A stretch of DNA of 64,000 nt, taken from the NCBI RefSeq assembly GCF_052118925.1, contig NZ_JBQKGG010000006.1:61770-125769 (forward strand), given 5' to 3'. A model generated the notes under the pieces. The model was not told the DNA's origin and ran no database searches. It saw only the letters and a list, made by a program, of their open reading frames with translations. Of this stretch, positions 1 to 8,865 are shown one piece after another (within the stretch, counting starts at the first letter, position 1; the number at the start of each line of letters is the position of its first letter). Position numbers and translations under genes: made by a program. Source of the DNA: Lientehia sp934351765 (lineage in GTDB: Bacteria > Bacillota > Clostridia > Lachnospirales > Lachnospiraceae).

Positions 1-10
1 CAGACAGGAC

Positions 11-39
11 TTAACAATCCACGTTCCTTATGCTATGAT
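11..39 (+). promoter_or_regulatory. Sigma-A type promoter of the lactonase gene
   Basis: A -35 box TTAACA (11-16) and a -10 box TATGAT (34-39) are separated by 17 bases. The gene that follows has a GGAGGG ribosome binding site at 68-73. Spacing and box match fit a housekeeping promoter. Confidence 0.7.
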
Positions 40-82
40 ATTTTAAGATATTTAAAACCATCTGATCGGAGGGTTTCTTTTC

Positions 83-1138
83 ATGAAAAAATATACAGCA
101 TACGTTGGTTCTTATACTTATATCGGAAACAGCAAGGGCATTACCATTCTGGACGTTGACCCGGAAAAGGGCACCATGACCCGGCGCGGCGAAATCGATG
201 CCAACAACGCCTCCTATGTCTCTGCTTCCCAGGACAACACCCACCTTTATTCCATCGTAGATGAGGGAATTTTAAGCTTTCGAATCAATCCTGATGGAAG
301 CCTGGAGCCTCTTGGTACCGCAACAATCCGCGGAATGCGCGGCTGCCATATTTCCACCAACCGGGATAAAAGCTTTGTATTTGTGTCCGGCTATCATGAC
401 GGAAAGGTAACGGTTCTCCGCATGAACGAGGATGGCAGCGTCGGCAGCATCACCGATAACTTTTACGATAAAGGCATCGGCAGCATTGCCGAACGAAATT
501 TCCGCCCCCATATCAGCTGCTCCCGGTTAACGCCGGATGAAAAATTTCTCTGTGTTGCCGATCTTGGAATTGACCAGATCAAGGTCTTCCACTTCAATAA
601 AGAACTGGGCACGTTAAAACTGGCCGATGTGGTTCGCTGTGAACTGGAATCAGCCCCCCGATTCTTACGTTTTTCGCCTGATGGCCGGTTCATGTATGTG
701 ATCTGTGAGCTGAAAAACTATATTACCGTCTATTCCTATCAGGAGAAGAACGGCCTGCCCTGTTTTGAACCGCTTCAGACCGTTTCCACCCTCGGCAGGA
801 AGCACAGCAACGTAAACTCGGCTTCTGCCCTGCGGTTTTCTCCAGACGGAAAGCTTCTGCTCTGCTCCAACGCCGGAGACAACAGCATCGGGATCTTTGA
901 CCGGGATGAAAAGACCGGGCTTCTGTCCCAGCGTGTGGTTCTCCCCGTCAGTGGTGAATATCCCAAAGACATCGGTATGTTCCCCGGCGGAAAGTATCTC
1001 TACTCGGTCAACCATGAGACAGGAACCATGACCTTCTTTACCTGGGTACCGGAAAAGAATTATTTTTATATGCACACGCCGCCGATCAAGATTGATCAGC
1101 CCAACTGCTGTGCATTGGTGGAGCTGCCGGAGGCATAA
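83..1138 (+). CDS. Lactonase-family beta-propeller protein (6-phosphogluconolactonase-like)
   Basis: The 351-residue product starts MKKYTAYVGSYTY and carries repeated propeller-blade motifs of the type FSPDGRFMYV and FSPDGKLLL, with N-terminal and C-terminal segments (YVGSYT, MFPGGKYLYSVNH) typical of the YbhE/Pgl lactonase family. Members form a seven-bladed beta-propeller, and some hydrolyse 6-phosphogluconolactone in the pentose phosphate pathway. Substrate cannot be read from the sequence, and many homologues have no tested activity. There is no signal peptide, so a cytoplasmic enzyme is expected. The start is supported by GGAGGG nine bases upstream and a promoter at 11-39. The gene is monocistronic, ending in a bidirectional terminator, and converges on the HAD gene. 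Confidence 0.85.
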   Translation: MKKYTAYVGSYTYIGNSKGITILDVDPEKGTMTRRGEIDANNASYVSASQDNTHLYSIVDEGILSFRINPDGSLEPLGTATIRGMRGCHISTNRDKSFVFVSGYHDGKVTVLRMNEDGSVGSITDNFYDKGIGSIAERNFRPHISCSRLTPDEKFLCVADLGIDQIKVFHFNKELGTLKLADVVRCELESAPRFLRFSPDGRFMYVICELKNYITVYSYQEKNGLPCFEPLQTVSTLGRKHSNVNSASALRFSPDGKLLLCSNAGDNSIGIFDRDEKTGLLSQRVVLPVSGEYPKDIGMFPGGKYLYSVNHETGTMTFFTWVPEKNYFYMHTPPIKIDQPNCCALVELPEA

Positions 1139-1184
1139 ACACTGCCGTGCGACTCCTTTGTATCCGCACATTCTCCTAAAATCC

Positions 1185-1219
1185 AAAAGACTGGTTACTC
1201 TCCGGGAGTCCAGTCTTTT
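1185..1219. terminator. Bidirectional intrinsic terminator
   Basis: AAAAGACTGG (1185-1194) pairs with CCAGTCTTTT (1210-1219), and the loop contains a second short pairing ACTC/GAGT. Both flanks are T- or A-rich, so it can end the lactonase transcript on the plus strand and the radA-HAD transcript on the minus strand. Confidence 0.85.
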
Positions 1220-1271
1220 GTTCATTTATTCCGATCTGCCAGCATTCTTCTTTGTTTCCAGACATCAAGAT

Positions 1272-2108
1272 TTATATTCCAAGCAGTCTTCTTATCTCTT
1301 TTGCCGCTCCGTCCTCTTCGTTCGACTCCGTCACACGGCTGGCTGTCCTCAGGCATTTCTCTGTTGCATTAGCGACCGCTACTCCACAGCCGGCGAACTC
1401 CAGCATATCCGCATCGTTATCGGCATTTCCGAAGGCAGCTGTCTCCGTTTTTGAGACACCAAGCCGATCCAGCACATAGGCCAGAGCCTGTGCCTTTCCG
1501 GATTTTTCATCGGAAATCTCCAGTAATCGCGGCACAGAAGCTGTTATATATACATGAGAAACCTCCCTCTCCAACCGTTCCCAAAGCCGCCTTTTCGCAT
1601 CGGGATCGGAGATCACCAGATCCAGGCTGTCCAGATGTTCCAGGTGTTCCTCCAGAAATGCTTCAAAATCCTCGCATGGTTTTCTGGTGGCACGGATATA
1701 GGCAACGGCCCGTGAATCAGCTTCATAATGCTCCGGGTGCTTTACATAATCAGCCGCTCCATAGGCAATTCCATCCACAAATGCCTCAAACACCGGAGTC
1801 TTCAGTTCGTTTTCGGCAATCTCCAGAATCTGCTGTACTGCCTCTTTCTGTAATTTGTGGACACAGAGGCAGGAAGCATCCGAGACGCGATACACTGCCG
1901 CTCCGTTGGACGTGATAGCATATTCGATCCCGGGGATCTCCAGCACGGACGCCGGAAGCGTATCGTAAGCCCGTCCGCTGGCAACTACTACATGGATTCC
2001 CGCCGCAATGGCTGCTTCCAGGGTTTCTCTGGCATACACGCTCAGCTTTCCCTGAGCATTCAAAAGCGTCCCGTCAAGATCAAGTGCAATACATCTGTAC
2101 TGATTCAT
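1272..2108 (-). CDS. Cof-type HAD-superfamily phosphatase
   Basis: The 278-residue protein has HAD motif I as DLDGTLLNAQGK near the N-terminus, motif II as VVASGR, and the late motif GNADNDADML near residue 225, which supplies the Mg-binding aspartates. The large cap between motifs II and III is typical of Cof (C2B cap) phosphatases, which dephosphorylate sugar phosphates, flavin or pyridoxal phosphate and are often promiscuous. The exact substrate cannot be inferred. The gene follows radA by 18 bases on the same strand and is probably co-transcribed. Length is normal and the catalytic residues look intact. Confidence 0.88.
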   Translation of the reverse strand: MNQYRCIALDLDGTLLNAQGKLSVYARETLEAAIAAGIHVVVASGRAYDTLPASVLEIPGIEYAITSNGAAVYRVSDASCLCVHKLQKEAVQQILEIAENELKTPVFEAFVDGIAYGAADYVKHPEHYEADSRAVAYIRATRKPCEDFEAFLEEHLEHLDSLDLVISDPDAKRRLWERLEREVSHVYITASVPRLLEISDEKSGKAQALAYVLDRLGVSKTETAAFGNADNDADMLEFAGCGVAVANATEKCLRTASRVTESNEEDGAAKEIRRLLGI

Positions 2109-2126
2109 AGTTTCTCCTCCGTCCCA

Positions 2127-3521
2127 TTATCTGCGGATCACCGCAATCGCTTCTCCCACATTTCCCACACCGATAAGCCGGATTCCGTTCTGAGTCTGGT
2201 TCATTTTGTTCAGGCACACCCTGGGCAGCATACAGGACGTAAATCCCAGCTTTGCTGCCTCCTGCACCCGCTTTTCCGCCATACTTACCGCACGAACTTC
2301 TCCCGAAAGCCCCACCTCTCCGAACACCATCATCTTATCATCGATGGGAACATCCCGATAGCTGGAGGCCAGCGCCATGACAATGCCAAGATCCAGAGAT
2401 GGTTCATTGACCCGGATCCCGCCGGCAATATTCACATAAGCATCACAGTCTGACAGATGAAGCCCTGCCCTCTTTTCCAGCACAGCGATCAACAGATTTA
2501 CCCGATTGTAGTCTGTTCCGGCGGCTGTCCGTCTCGGCAGGCCAAAATTGGTCCGGCAGACCAGCGCCTGGATCTCCAGAAGCACCGGTCTGGTGCCTTC
2601 CATAGAACAAGCTGTCACTGACCCGGAAGCGCCCTCCGGCTTTCCTTCCAGCATATATTCCGACGGATTTGCCACCTGGACAAGCCCCTCCTCCCGCATT
2701 TCAAACACACCGATCTCGTTGGTGGAACCGAACCGGTTTTTCACTCCACGCAGGATCCGGTAGGACGCACTCCGTTCACCCTCAAAATAAAGCACTGTAT
2801 CCACCATATGCTCCAGCATCCGCGGCCCGGCAACGGTTCCCTCTTTTGTTACATGTCCCACCAGAATGATTGTCACATTGTTCCCCTTGGCAAGCTGCAG
2901 AAAGGCGTTGGTGGACTCCCTCACCTGTCCGACGCTCCCTGGCGCCGAATCGGTACTGTCCCGATACATGGTCTGGATCGAGTCGATCACCACCGTTTCC
3001 GGCTTTTCCGTTTCAATAACACCGGAAATAAGATCCAGGTTTGTCTCACACAGAAACGAAAGCTCTCCGGTGAAGCTTCCCAACCGGTCAGCCCGGAGCT
3101 TGATCTGTGTCAGCGATTCCTCTCCGGAAATATAGAGTACCTTATGGCCCTCTGCCGCCAGATTCCGACAAACCTGTAATAGCAATGTGGATTTTCCGAT
3201 TCCCGGATCACCGCCTACTAAGATCAGAGATCCACCTACCAGTCCTCCTCCAAGGACACGGTCCAGCTCCTCCATTCCGGTGCTGATCCGTTCCTCCGAA
3301 TGGGAACGGATCTCCGACAGCTTTTTCGGCACACCGGCATCCATGGCAGGAAGTCCCACACCTGCATGGACAGCTCCAAGCCCCCGCTTTGCCTGCGCCT
3401 TCACCAGCGGCGCTTCCACCAGCGTATTCCACGCCTTGCAGCCGGGGCACTGCCCCAGCCATTTTGAAGTCTCATATCCACATTCTTTACAGAAAAAGCC
3501 TGTCGTTTTCGCTTTCGCCAT
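2127..3521 (-). CDS. radA: DNA repair protein RadA (Sms)
   Basis: About 464 residues. The N-terminus has a C4 zinc finger (FFCKECGYETSKWLGQCPGC). It is followed by the RecA-like ATPase with Walker A GGDPGIGKSTLL, the RadA signature KNRFGS, and a C-terminal Lon-protease-like domain. RadA is a hexameric DnaB-type helicase that drives branch migration in recombination and repair. An upstream in-frame extension to 3596 exists, but the ATG at 3521 has the better ribosome site (AAAGGAAG, about eight bases away) and gives the family's normal N-terminus (MAKAKTTGFFCKEC). It is the first of two genes with the HAD phosphatase. Confidence 0.95.
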   Translation of the reverse strand: MAKAKTTGFFCKECGYETSKWLGQCPGCKAWNTLVEAPLVKAQAKRGLGAVHAGVGLPAMDAGVPKKLSEIRSHSEERISTGMEELDRVLGGGLVGGSLILVGGDPGIGKSTLLLQVCRNLAAEGHKVLYISGEESLTQIKLRADRLGSFTGELSFLCETNLDLISGVIETEKPETVVIDSIQTMYRDSTDSAPGSVGQVRESTNAFLQLAKGNNVTIILVGHVTKEGTVAGPRMLEHMVDTVLYFEGERSASYRILRGVKNRFGSTNEIGVFEMREEGLVQVANPSEYMLEGKPEGASGSVTACSMEGTRPVLLEIQALVCRTNFGLPRRTAAGTDYNRVNLLIAVLEKRAGLHLSDCDAYVNIAGGIRVNEPSLDLGIVMALASSYRDVPIDDKMMVFGEVGLSGEVRAVSMAEKRVQEAAKLGFTSCMLPRVCLNKMNQTQNGIRLIGVGNVGEAIAVIRR

Positions 3522-3565
3522 GCCATTCTTCCTTTCCAAAGAAATCGGTTCCCCTGAAATACACA

Positions 3566-3593
3566 AGCCGCCGCAGCATTCACTGCGGCGGCT
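3566..3593. terminator. GC-rich hairpin between the 137-residue gene and radA
   Basis: AGCCGCCGCAG (3566-3576) pairs with CTGCGGCGGCT (3583-3593), an 11-bp perfect stem with a short loop. The tail on the minus strand is only weakly T-rich, so partial termination or RNA stabilisation upstream of radA is more likely than a full stop. Confidence 0.5.
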
Positions 3594-3613
3594 CATATCC
3601 GGCGCCTGCCGTT

Positions 3614-4027
3614 TTATCGTTTGCGGATCTCCACCGGAACAGCTGCTCCGTCGGAAAGCTCTACACTCAGGGTCACCTTTCCGCCCATGTTTGTTTTCAT
3701 CACACCGGCATCCTCGTCCCCGATCTTCACATCGTACTCCGTATCATCCTGAAGTTCCAGAGTAATCTGGGTATCTTTCGTTCCCTCTACTTTAAACGAG
3801 ACTCCGGTCTCATCTGCCCGGAACTGCTCTACCGCTGTTCCGGGAACGGATTCATATACGAACATCCCGTTCCGCTCAAGCTTTGTGATCTCGTTAAACG
3901 TCTTCACCTTATAATAATCGCCGTCAAACTCATAATCCTGAAGCTTGGATTTTACGGCAAGGGTATAATCGCCGAAGCTGATGGTTCCGTTGTTCTCTGT
4001 TCTGATAAGTTCTTTGATGACTGGCAC
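3614..4027 (-). CDS. Conserved small protein of unknown function
   Basis: The 137-residue protein starts at a GTG codon (MPVIKELIRTENNG) with a clear AGGAGGG ribosome site eight bases upstream. It is predicted to be almost all beta strand (for example YDVKIGDEDAGVMKTNMGG, VTLSVELSDGAAVPVEIR), with no signal peptide or membrane segment. I recall similar short Clostridia proteins labelled 'endosialidase', but nothing in the sequence shows a sialidase active site, so I do not assign that function. It has its own promoter (4131-4159), lies between radA and clpC, and may feed transcription into radA through the hairpin at 3566. Confidence 0.75.
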   Translation of the reverse strand: MPVIKELIRTENNGTISFGDYTLAVKSKLQDYEFDGDYYKVKTFNEITKLERNGMFVYESVPGTAVEQFRADETGVSFKVEGTKDTQITLELQDDTEYDVKIGDEDAGVMKTNMGGKVTLSVELSDGAAVPVEIRKR

Positions 4028-4130
4028 GTCTTCGCCCTCCTGCTATATCGTTGTATCCTGTCGTGGCAGACACATTTTTTCTTTCTAAAACCAGATAGCG
4101 TTCGCCTGCCGCCGCTTAAACCGTGTTTTT

Positions 4131-4159
4131 ATTATAGTATATAATCCGCCTTTTTTCCA
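4131..4159 (-). promoter_or_regulatory. Promoter of the 137-residue gene (possibly also radA)
   Basis: On the minus strand, TGGAAA (4154-4159) and a perfect TATAAT (4131-4136) are 17 bases apart. They sit about 100 bases before the GTG start, just after clpC ends. Confidence 0.6.
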
Positions 4160-4186
4160 GCTATTTAGCCAGAAAGTTACAAAAAC

Positions 4187-6628
4187 TTATTCCAGGAATT
4201 CCAGCTTTCCGTCCGCCGCCTGAATCCGCACAGTGCTTCCTTTCTTTATCGATCCATCCAGAATTGCTTCCGCCAGACGGTCCTCCACCTCACTCTGGAT
4301 CGTCCGCCGCAGCGGTCTTGCACCGTATTTCTGGTCATATCCCTTGTCGATCAGGAAGCTCTTTCCGCTTTCCTCCAGTACCAGGCTGATTCCCATCTGA
4401 GATTTTGTCCGCTCGCCGAGGCTCTTCATCATAATATCCACAATAGCTCCCATATCGTCCTTTGTCAGAGCATGGAACACGATGGTCTCATCAATCCGGT
4501 TTAAAAACTCCGGCTTGAAAATCCGGCGAACCTCCTCCATGACGCCATCCTTCATATACTGATAATCCTGTTCTTCTGTGCTGACACTTCCGAAGCCCAG
4601 TTTTTTCGGCTCGATGATCCGCGATGCCCCCGCATTGGAGGTCATGATAAGGATCGTATTCTTGAAATCGATTTTTCGCCCCTGGGCATCAGTGATATGA
4701 CCGTCATCCAGCACCTGCAGGAGAATATTGAATACATCCGGATGCGCTTTCTCGATCTCATCAAAGAGAATTACCGAATACGGATTCCGCCGTACCTTTT
4801 CGCTGAGCTGGCCGCCTTCTTCATATCCCACGTATCCGGGCGGAGAACCGACGATCCTGGAAACACTGTGCTTCTCCATGTACTCAGACATATCGACCCG
4901 GATCATGGCATTCTCACTCCCGAACATGGCTTCTGCCAGTGCCTTGGAAAGCTCCGTTTTTCCCACACCGGTAGGTCCTAAAAACAGGAATGATCCGATC
5001 GGACGCCTGGGATCCTTTAGTCCTACCCGGCCCCGGCGGATTGCCTTGGAAACGGCAGTCACTGCCTCATCCTGCCCAATGACCCGCTCATGGAGAATTC
5101 CCTCCAGACGGCGCAGACGCTCTGCTTCCCCTTCCGAAAGCTTCTGAACCGGGATCTTGGTCCAGCCGGATACCACATCTGCAATCTGGTTTTCCGTCAC
5201 ATAGAGCTTTTTACTGCTCTTTTCCCGCTCCCACTTTGCCAGAAGCTTTTCCCGGCGTTCCCGCTTCTTCTCCTGCTTTTTCTTAATTTCTCCGGCCTTT
5301 TCATATTCCTCCGCCTGGATCGCTGCTACCTTCTGTTCCTCCAGCTTTTTGCAGTCCTCTTCTAATTTGTGGACCTCTTCCGGCTGGGCATAGGTGGTTA
5401 AGCGTACCTTGGAGGCCGCCTCATCGATCAGATCGATGGCCTTATCCGGAAGGAACCGGTCATTGATATAGCGCGCTGACAGCTTGACAGCTGCATCCAC
5501 CGCGTCCTTCGTAATGGTAACGTGGTGATGTTCCTCATATTTTCCCTTTAAGCCGTTTAAGATGGCGATGGCTTCCTCCTCCGAAGGCTCCTCCACTGTC
5601 ACCGGCTGGAACCGGCGCTCCAGCGCCGCATCCTTTTCAATGTGCTTCCGATACTCGTCCACCGTGGTCGCACCGATGAGCTGAATCTCCCCCCGTGCCA
5701 GGGAGGGCTTTAAAATATTGGAGGCATCAATGGCTCCCTCAGCTCCTCCGGCTCCGATGATGGTATGGATTTCATCAATGAACAGCAGGACATTCCCATC
5801 TGCCCGGACTTCTTTTAATACATTTTTGATCCGTTCTTCAAACTCACCACGATACTTGGAACCGGCAACCATGCCGGAAAGATCCAGCGTCACCAGCCGC
5901 TTAGTCTGTACCGTATCGGGCACATTGCCCTCCACGATCTTTGCCGCCAGTCCCTCTGCAATGGCTGTTTTACCGACGCCAGGTTCTCCGATGAGACAGG
6001 GATTGTTTTTCGTTCTCCGGCTGAGGATCTGGATCACCCGCTCGATCTCATGTTCTCTGCCGATGACCGGATCCAGTCTTCCCTCTTTTGCAAGGGCCGT
6101 CAGATCCCGGCTGTACTCGTCAAGGGTCGGTGTTGCTGTCCGTTCCCGTTTCCGCTTTCCATTCAGCTCCTCTTTATACTGGGAGGCATCGGCTCCCATG
6201 GAGGTCAGAATATCCACATACAGGCGTTGGATATTGATGTTCATGGTTCCAAGAAGCTTCGCAGCCGAACACTCCTGATCCTTTAACAACGCGATCAGGA
6301 TATGCTCCGTCCCAATCAGCGATGCCTTAAACTGCACGGCCTCCTTATAGCTGTTTTCCAGAACACGCTCCGCTCTCGGCGAATATCTGCTCCGGTCCGC
6401 TACCCGGACTGGCGACTCCGGTGCAATGAGCTGGCGGATCAACGCCAGCACCCGCTCCCGGCTCGCGCCATGGTTTTCCAGGATCTGTGCGGCGGCGCTG
6501 GTTCCCTCCTGCAAAAGCCCCACCAGAATATGCTCCGTTCCCACGTATACCTGACCTAAAGCACTGGCGGCAGCAGCCGCCTGGCGGAGAGCCTCCTCCG
6601 CTTTATTGGAAAATCGATTGTTATACAT
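4187..6628 (-). CDS. clpC: ClpC, AAA+ unfoldase of the ClpCP protease
   Basis: The 813-residue protein has an N-terminal double Clp-N repeat (residues about 1-145). AAA-1 carries Walker A GEPGVGKTAIAEG, followed by the coiled middle domain with the UVR-like stretch EEYEKAGEIKKKQEKK. AAA-2 carries GPTGVGKTELSKAL, and a C-terminal ClpB-D2-small domain ends the protein. ClpC unfolds substrates, including those marked by McsB arginine phosphorylation, and feeds them to ClpP. The start is supported by AGAGGAGGAATT before ATG. It is the last gene of gntR-mcsA-mcsB-clpC, 17 bases after mcsB. Length and both ATPase sites are normal. Confidence 0.97.
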   Translation of the reverse strand: MYNNRFSNKAEEALRQAAAAASALGQVYVGTEHILVGLLQEGTSAAAQILENHGASRERVLALIRQLIAPESPVRVADRSRYSPRAERVLENSYKEAVQFKASLIGTEHILIALLKDQECSAAKLLGTMNINIQRLYVDILTSMGADASQYKEELNGKRKRERTATPTLDEYSRDLTALAKEGRLDPVIGREHEIERVIQILSRRTKNNPCLIGEPGVGKTAIAEGLAAKIVEGNVPDTVQTKRLVTLDLSGMVAGSKYRGEFEERIKNVLKEVRADGNVLLFIDEIHTIIGAGGAEGAIDASNILKPSLARGEIQLIGATTVDEYRKHIEKDAALERRFQPVTVEEPSEEEAIAILNGLKGKYEEHHHVTITKDAVDAAVKLSARYINDRFLPDKAIDLIDEAASKVRLTTYAQPEEVHKLEEDCKKLEEQKVAAIQAEEYEKAGEIKKKQEKKRERREKLLAKWEREKSSKKLYVTENQIADVVSGWTKIPVQKLSEGEAERLRRLEGILHERVIGQDEAVTAVSKAIRRGRVGLKDPRRPIGSFLFLGPTGVGKTELSKALAEAMFGSENAMIRVDMSEYMEKHSVSRIVGSPPGYVGYEEGGQLSEKVRRNPYSVILFDEIEKAHPDVFNILLQVLDDGHITDAQGRKIDFKNTILIMTSNAGASRIIEPKKLGFGSVSTEEQDYQYMKDGVMEEVRRIFKPEFLNRIDETIVFHALTKDDMGAIVDIMMKSLGERTKSQMGISLVLEESGKSFLIDKGYDQKYGARPLRRTIQSEVEDRLAEAILDGSIKKGSTVRIQAADGKLEFLE

Positions 6629-6645
6629 AATTCCTCCTCTGTCGG

Positions 6646-7677
6646 CTAAACCAGTTCCGGCAGCCGTTTTCTGATATGATCCGCCCGTGCCTTTTTCAGA
6701 TCTCCCCGATCTGCCTCCGGAGCCAGAAGCTCCAGATTCGCCTGCTGGATTTCCAGCATCAGTCCGTAGAAATTCATAGGTGAGCGAAACTCCAGAAGCC
6801 CCTCCATCTCACCGACACGCACCTGAGATAAATAGATCATGGCCTCCTTCACGCTGAGCTTTTTTGCATATTTCAATACCCCATAGGATTTAAATACCTC
6901 GTCCTCCATATCCAGGCGATGGTTTTTCAGGGTCATGGTCTTCATTTTCCGTTCATTGCCTGCCAGGCGGTCTGCCATCTGCTGTACCAGCGACAGAATC
7001 TCAGCTTCACTGACACCCAGAGTCTTCTGATTGGAAACCTCATAGAGCGCTCCATAATTTTCCGCTCCGTCACCGTACAGGCCACGGACACTGACACCAA
7101 ACCGTCCAATCTCATTGACCAGCTTTCCGAACTGCTTCCCCACGGACAACAGCGGCAGATGCAGGGTCACACCGGCACGCAGTCCCGTTCCCACATTGGT
7201 CGGATATGCAGTCAGATAACCGTATTTCTCATGGAATGCATAGGGAAACTGTTCATTAACCGCATCATCCAGCCGGTCTGCTTCTTTCCACAGTGCTTCC
7301 AGCCCGGTTCCGCTTCCGATACACTGGATCCGGATATGATCCTCCCCGTTTAATAAAAGGCTTTCGCTTTCATCGTCCGAAAGGAGCAGCCGCTCCGGCC
7401 CTTTCTTCACGGCTCCGGCACCATTGATGGCACGGCGTTCCTTTAAGGCCTGCTTTTCTGTATCTCCCAGCTCCGGCATTTCCAGCACCGAAAAGGCCGC
7501 GCCTGTTTCATCCCGAAGCGTTTCCATACCGCGCTCCATCCGTCCAAGCAACGCCTTCCCCTCTTCCTCGGAAAGCTTCACCGGAAAGGGCTCATGAGCC
7601 AGATTTCTCACCAGACGGACACGCTCTGCCACAAAGACATCATGGCTTTCTTCCGTTTTCTGATACCATTTAAGCAT
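6646..7677 (-). CDS. mcsB: Protein arginine kinase McsB (ATP:guanido phosphotransferase fold)
   Basis: The 343-residue protein aligns along its length with McsB. Recognisable blocks are ERVRLVRN (ATP-binding arginines), NGEDHIRIQ (acidic pair and Arg of the active site), PTNVGTGLRAGV and VRGLYGDGAEN. McsB phosphorylates arginines on misfolded proteins and marks them for ClpCP. The oddity is residue 158: family members have Cys in the context TSCPTN (Cys167 in Bacillus), but this protein reads TAYPTN (TAT codon at 7204-7206). The segment around HLISP in Bacillus is also diverged. Activity may therefore be altered; the other active-site residues remain. The gene overlaps mcsA by eight bases. 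Confidence 0.93.
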   Translation of the reverse strand: MLKWYQKTEESHDVFVAERVRLVRNLAHEPFPVKLSEEEGKALLGRMERGMETLRDETGAAFSVLEMPELGDTEKQALKERRAINGAGAVKKGPERLLLSDDESESLLLNGEDHIRIQCIGSGTGLEALWKEADRLDDAVNEQFPYAFHEKYGYLTAYPTNVGTGLRAGVTLHLPLLSVGKQFGKLVNEIGRFGVSVRGLYGDGAENYGALYEVSNQKTLGVSEAEILSLVQQMADRLAGNERKMKTMTLKNHRLDMEDEVFKSYGVLKYAKKLSVKEAMIYLSQVRVGEMEGLLEFRSPMNFYGLMLEIQQANLELLAPEADRGDLKKARADHIRKRLPELV

Positions 7678-8275
7678 GCTTCTCCGTCCTTTCTTTCAAC
7701 TCCCGGATCTCATCACGGTACTTCGCTGCCTGCTCATATTCTTCTTCCAGGATTGCCTCCTGAAGCTTGGATTTCAAAACCGCCAGTTTCTCTTCCCGTT
7801 CTGCATCCTCTGGATTCCAGCCAGTTTTTTCCACTGCGTTGTTTTCCGCACCGGAAGCTTTCCTCTCCGTACCAAATTCGTTCTCGTAATGGAACCGCGG
7901 ATGCTTTCCTTTATGATTCACACTGCCCTGGATTCTCTTAATGTTCTCACTCATGAGCAGATCAAAGACCCCGTAACAGTCCGGACAGCCGAACCGGCTG
8001 TTCTTCACAAAATCGCTGTATGCCGTATGGCAGGTGGGACATACGACCTGATCCAGCCCCGCATCCTCCTGTTCCGTTTCCTCCCCGGTCAGACCGAAGA
8101 GATCGGACAACAGCTTTCCGATGGGATAATCCGTATCAAACATGGCCGAATAATGGCCAAAATCCATTTCTCTGGCACATTGACTGCAAAGATTATGCTC
8201 CGTCTTTATGCCATTGATCACCTCGGTATAGCGAATATTCGCTTCCCGTGTCCTGCATTTCTCACACAACATCAT
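7670..8275 (-). CDS. mcsA: McsA, zinc-finger activator of McsB
   Basis: 201 residues. It has four CxxC units: CEKC and CSQC near the N-terminus, then CPTC and CPDC near residues 85-110, which suggests two zinc sites. The C-terminus carries a UVR motif (LQEAILEEEYEQAAKYRDEI), the module that contacts ClpC and is also found in UvrB/UvrC. McsA activates the McsB kinase and helps control the stress regulon. The start has AGAGGAGG upstream. It is the second gene of the operon, 23 bases after the GntR regulator, and overlaps mcsB, which suggests translational coupling. Confidence 0.93.
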   Translation of the reverse strand: MMLCEKCRTREANIRYTEVINGIKTEHNLCSQCAREMDFGHYSAMFDTDYPIGKLLSDLFGLTGEETEQEDAGLDQVVCPTCHTAYSDFVKNSRFGCPDCYGVFDLLMSENIKRIQGSVNHKGKHPRFHYENEFGTERKASGAENNAVEKTGWNPEDAEREEKLAVLKSKLQEAILEEEYEQAAKYRDEIRELKERTEKHA

Positions 8276-8298
8276 TCTATCCTCCTCTGAGCAATCTC

Positions 8299-8682
8299 TC
8301 AGATTCCTTCAATTCCCTCAAACTGATCCATCATGGTATCTACCATCTGATGGATCTCTTCTCTGGATATATTCCGGCAGGTTGCCTTGGCAAGAAGCAC
8401 TTCCATGTCCTCCATCAGCTCCTGCATAACCTCCATTTTGTCAAAATCAACGGCGATCACTGCGCCCTTGCGGCGGTCCAGCTTCACAAAGCCCTCCTGC
8501 TTTAATACAGTATATGCTTTATTTACCGTGTGCATATTGATGCCGATATCATCCGCCAGATTCCTTACAGAAGGAAGGGGATCTCCCTCATGGAGCGTAT
8601 CTGTCGCAATTGCCAGAATGATCTGGTTGCGAAGCTGGATATACAGCGCCTCATCACTTTTAAAATCAAGATTGATCAACAT
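8299..8682 (-). CDS. GntR-family (YtrA-type) transcription regulator heading the clpC operon
   Basis: The 127-residue protein has a GntR winged helix: ALYIQLRNQIILAI, then DPLPSVRNLADDIGINMHT (recognition helix region), then KAYTVLKQEGFV. Only a short helical tail (residues about 75-127) follows, as in the YtrA subfamily, which have no large ligand domain and often control adjacent genes. In Bacillus this operon begins with ctsR; here no CtsR-like gene is present and this protein takes its place. A 19-bp palindrome on the -10 box upstream (8709-8727) is the likely operator, so autoregulation of gntR-mcsA-mcsB-clpC is inferred. The signal it senses is unknown. Confidence 0.88.
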   Translation of the reverse strand: MLINLDFKSDEALYIQLRNQIILAIATDTLHEGDPLPSVRNLADDIGINMHTVNKAYTVLKQEGFVKLDRRKGAVIAVDFDKMEVMQELMEDMEVLLAKATCRNISREEIHQMVDTMMDQFEGIEGI

Positions 8683-8708
8683 GATATTCCGCCTCTTTCG
8701 TCGTATTT

Positions 8709-8746
8709 GTGCTATTTATGATAGCACAGTTTAAGGAGAAATGCAA
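8709..8746 (-). promoter_or_regulatory. clpC-operon promoter with overlapping palindromic operator
   Basis: On the minus strand, TTGCAT (8741-8746) and TATCAT (8718-8723) are 17 bases apart. The -10 lies inside a perfect inverted repeat GTGCTAT-N5-ATAGCAC (8709-8727). A repressor bound there would block RNA polymerase. I see no CtsR heptad repeat (GGTCAAA type). Confidence 0.75.
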
Positions 8747-8831
8747 GCAGAAATTTCGAACTTATGTTCTTTTTGATGATGCCAGCGATTTTGCAAGGGC
8801 GTATGCGAGCTTTCCACCCGAATTTTCTTTT

Positions 8832-8860
8832 CTTTCATAGGACGAGCTTTCCTATGAAAG
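8832..8860. repeat. 11-bp inverted repeat in the gntR-aldolase gap
   Basis: CTTTCATAGGA (8832-8842) pairs perfectly with TCCTATGAAAG (8850-8860), loop of seven. There is no good T-tract on the minus side. It may back up the adjacent terminator. Confidence 0.5.
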
Positions 8861-8865
8861 AAGAA

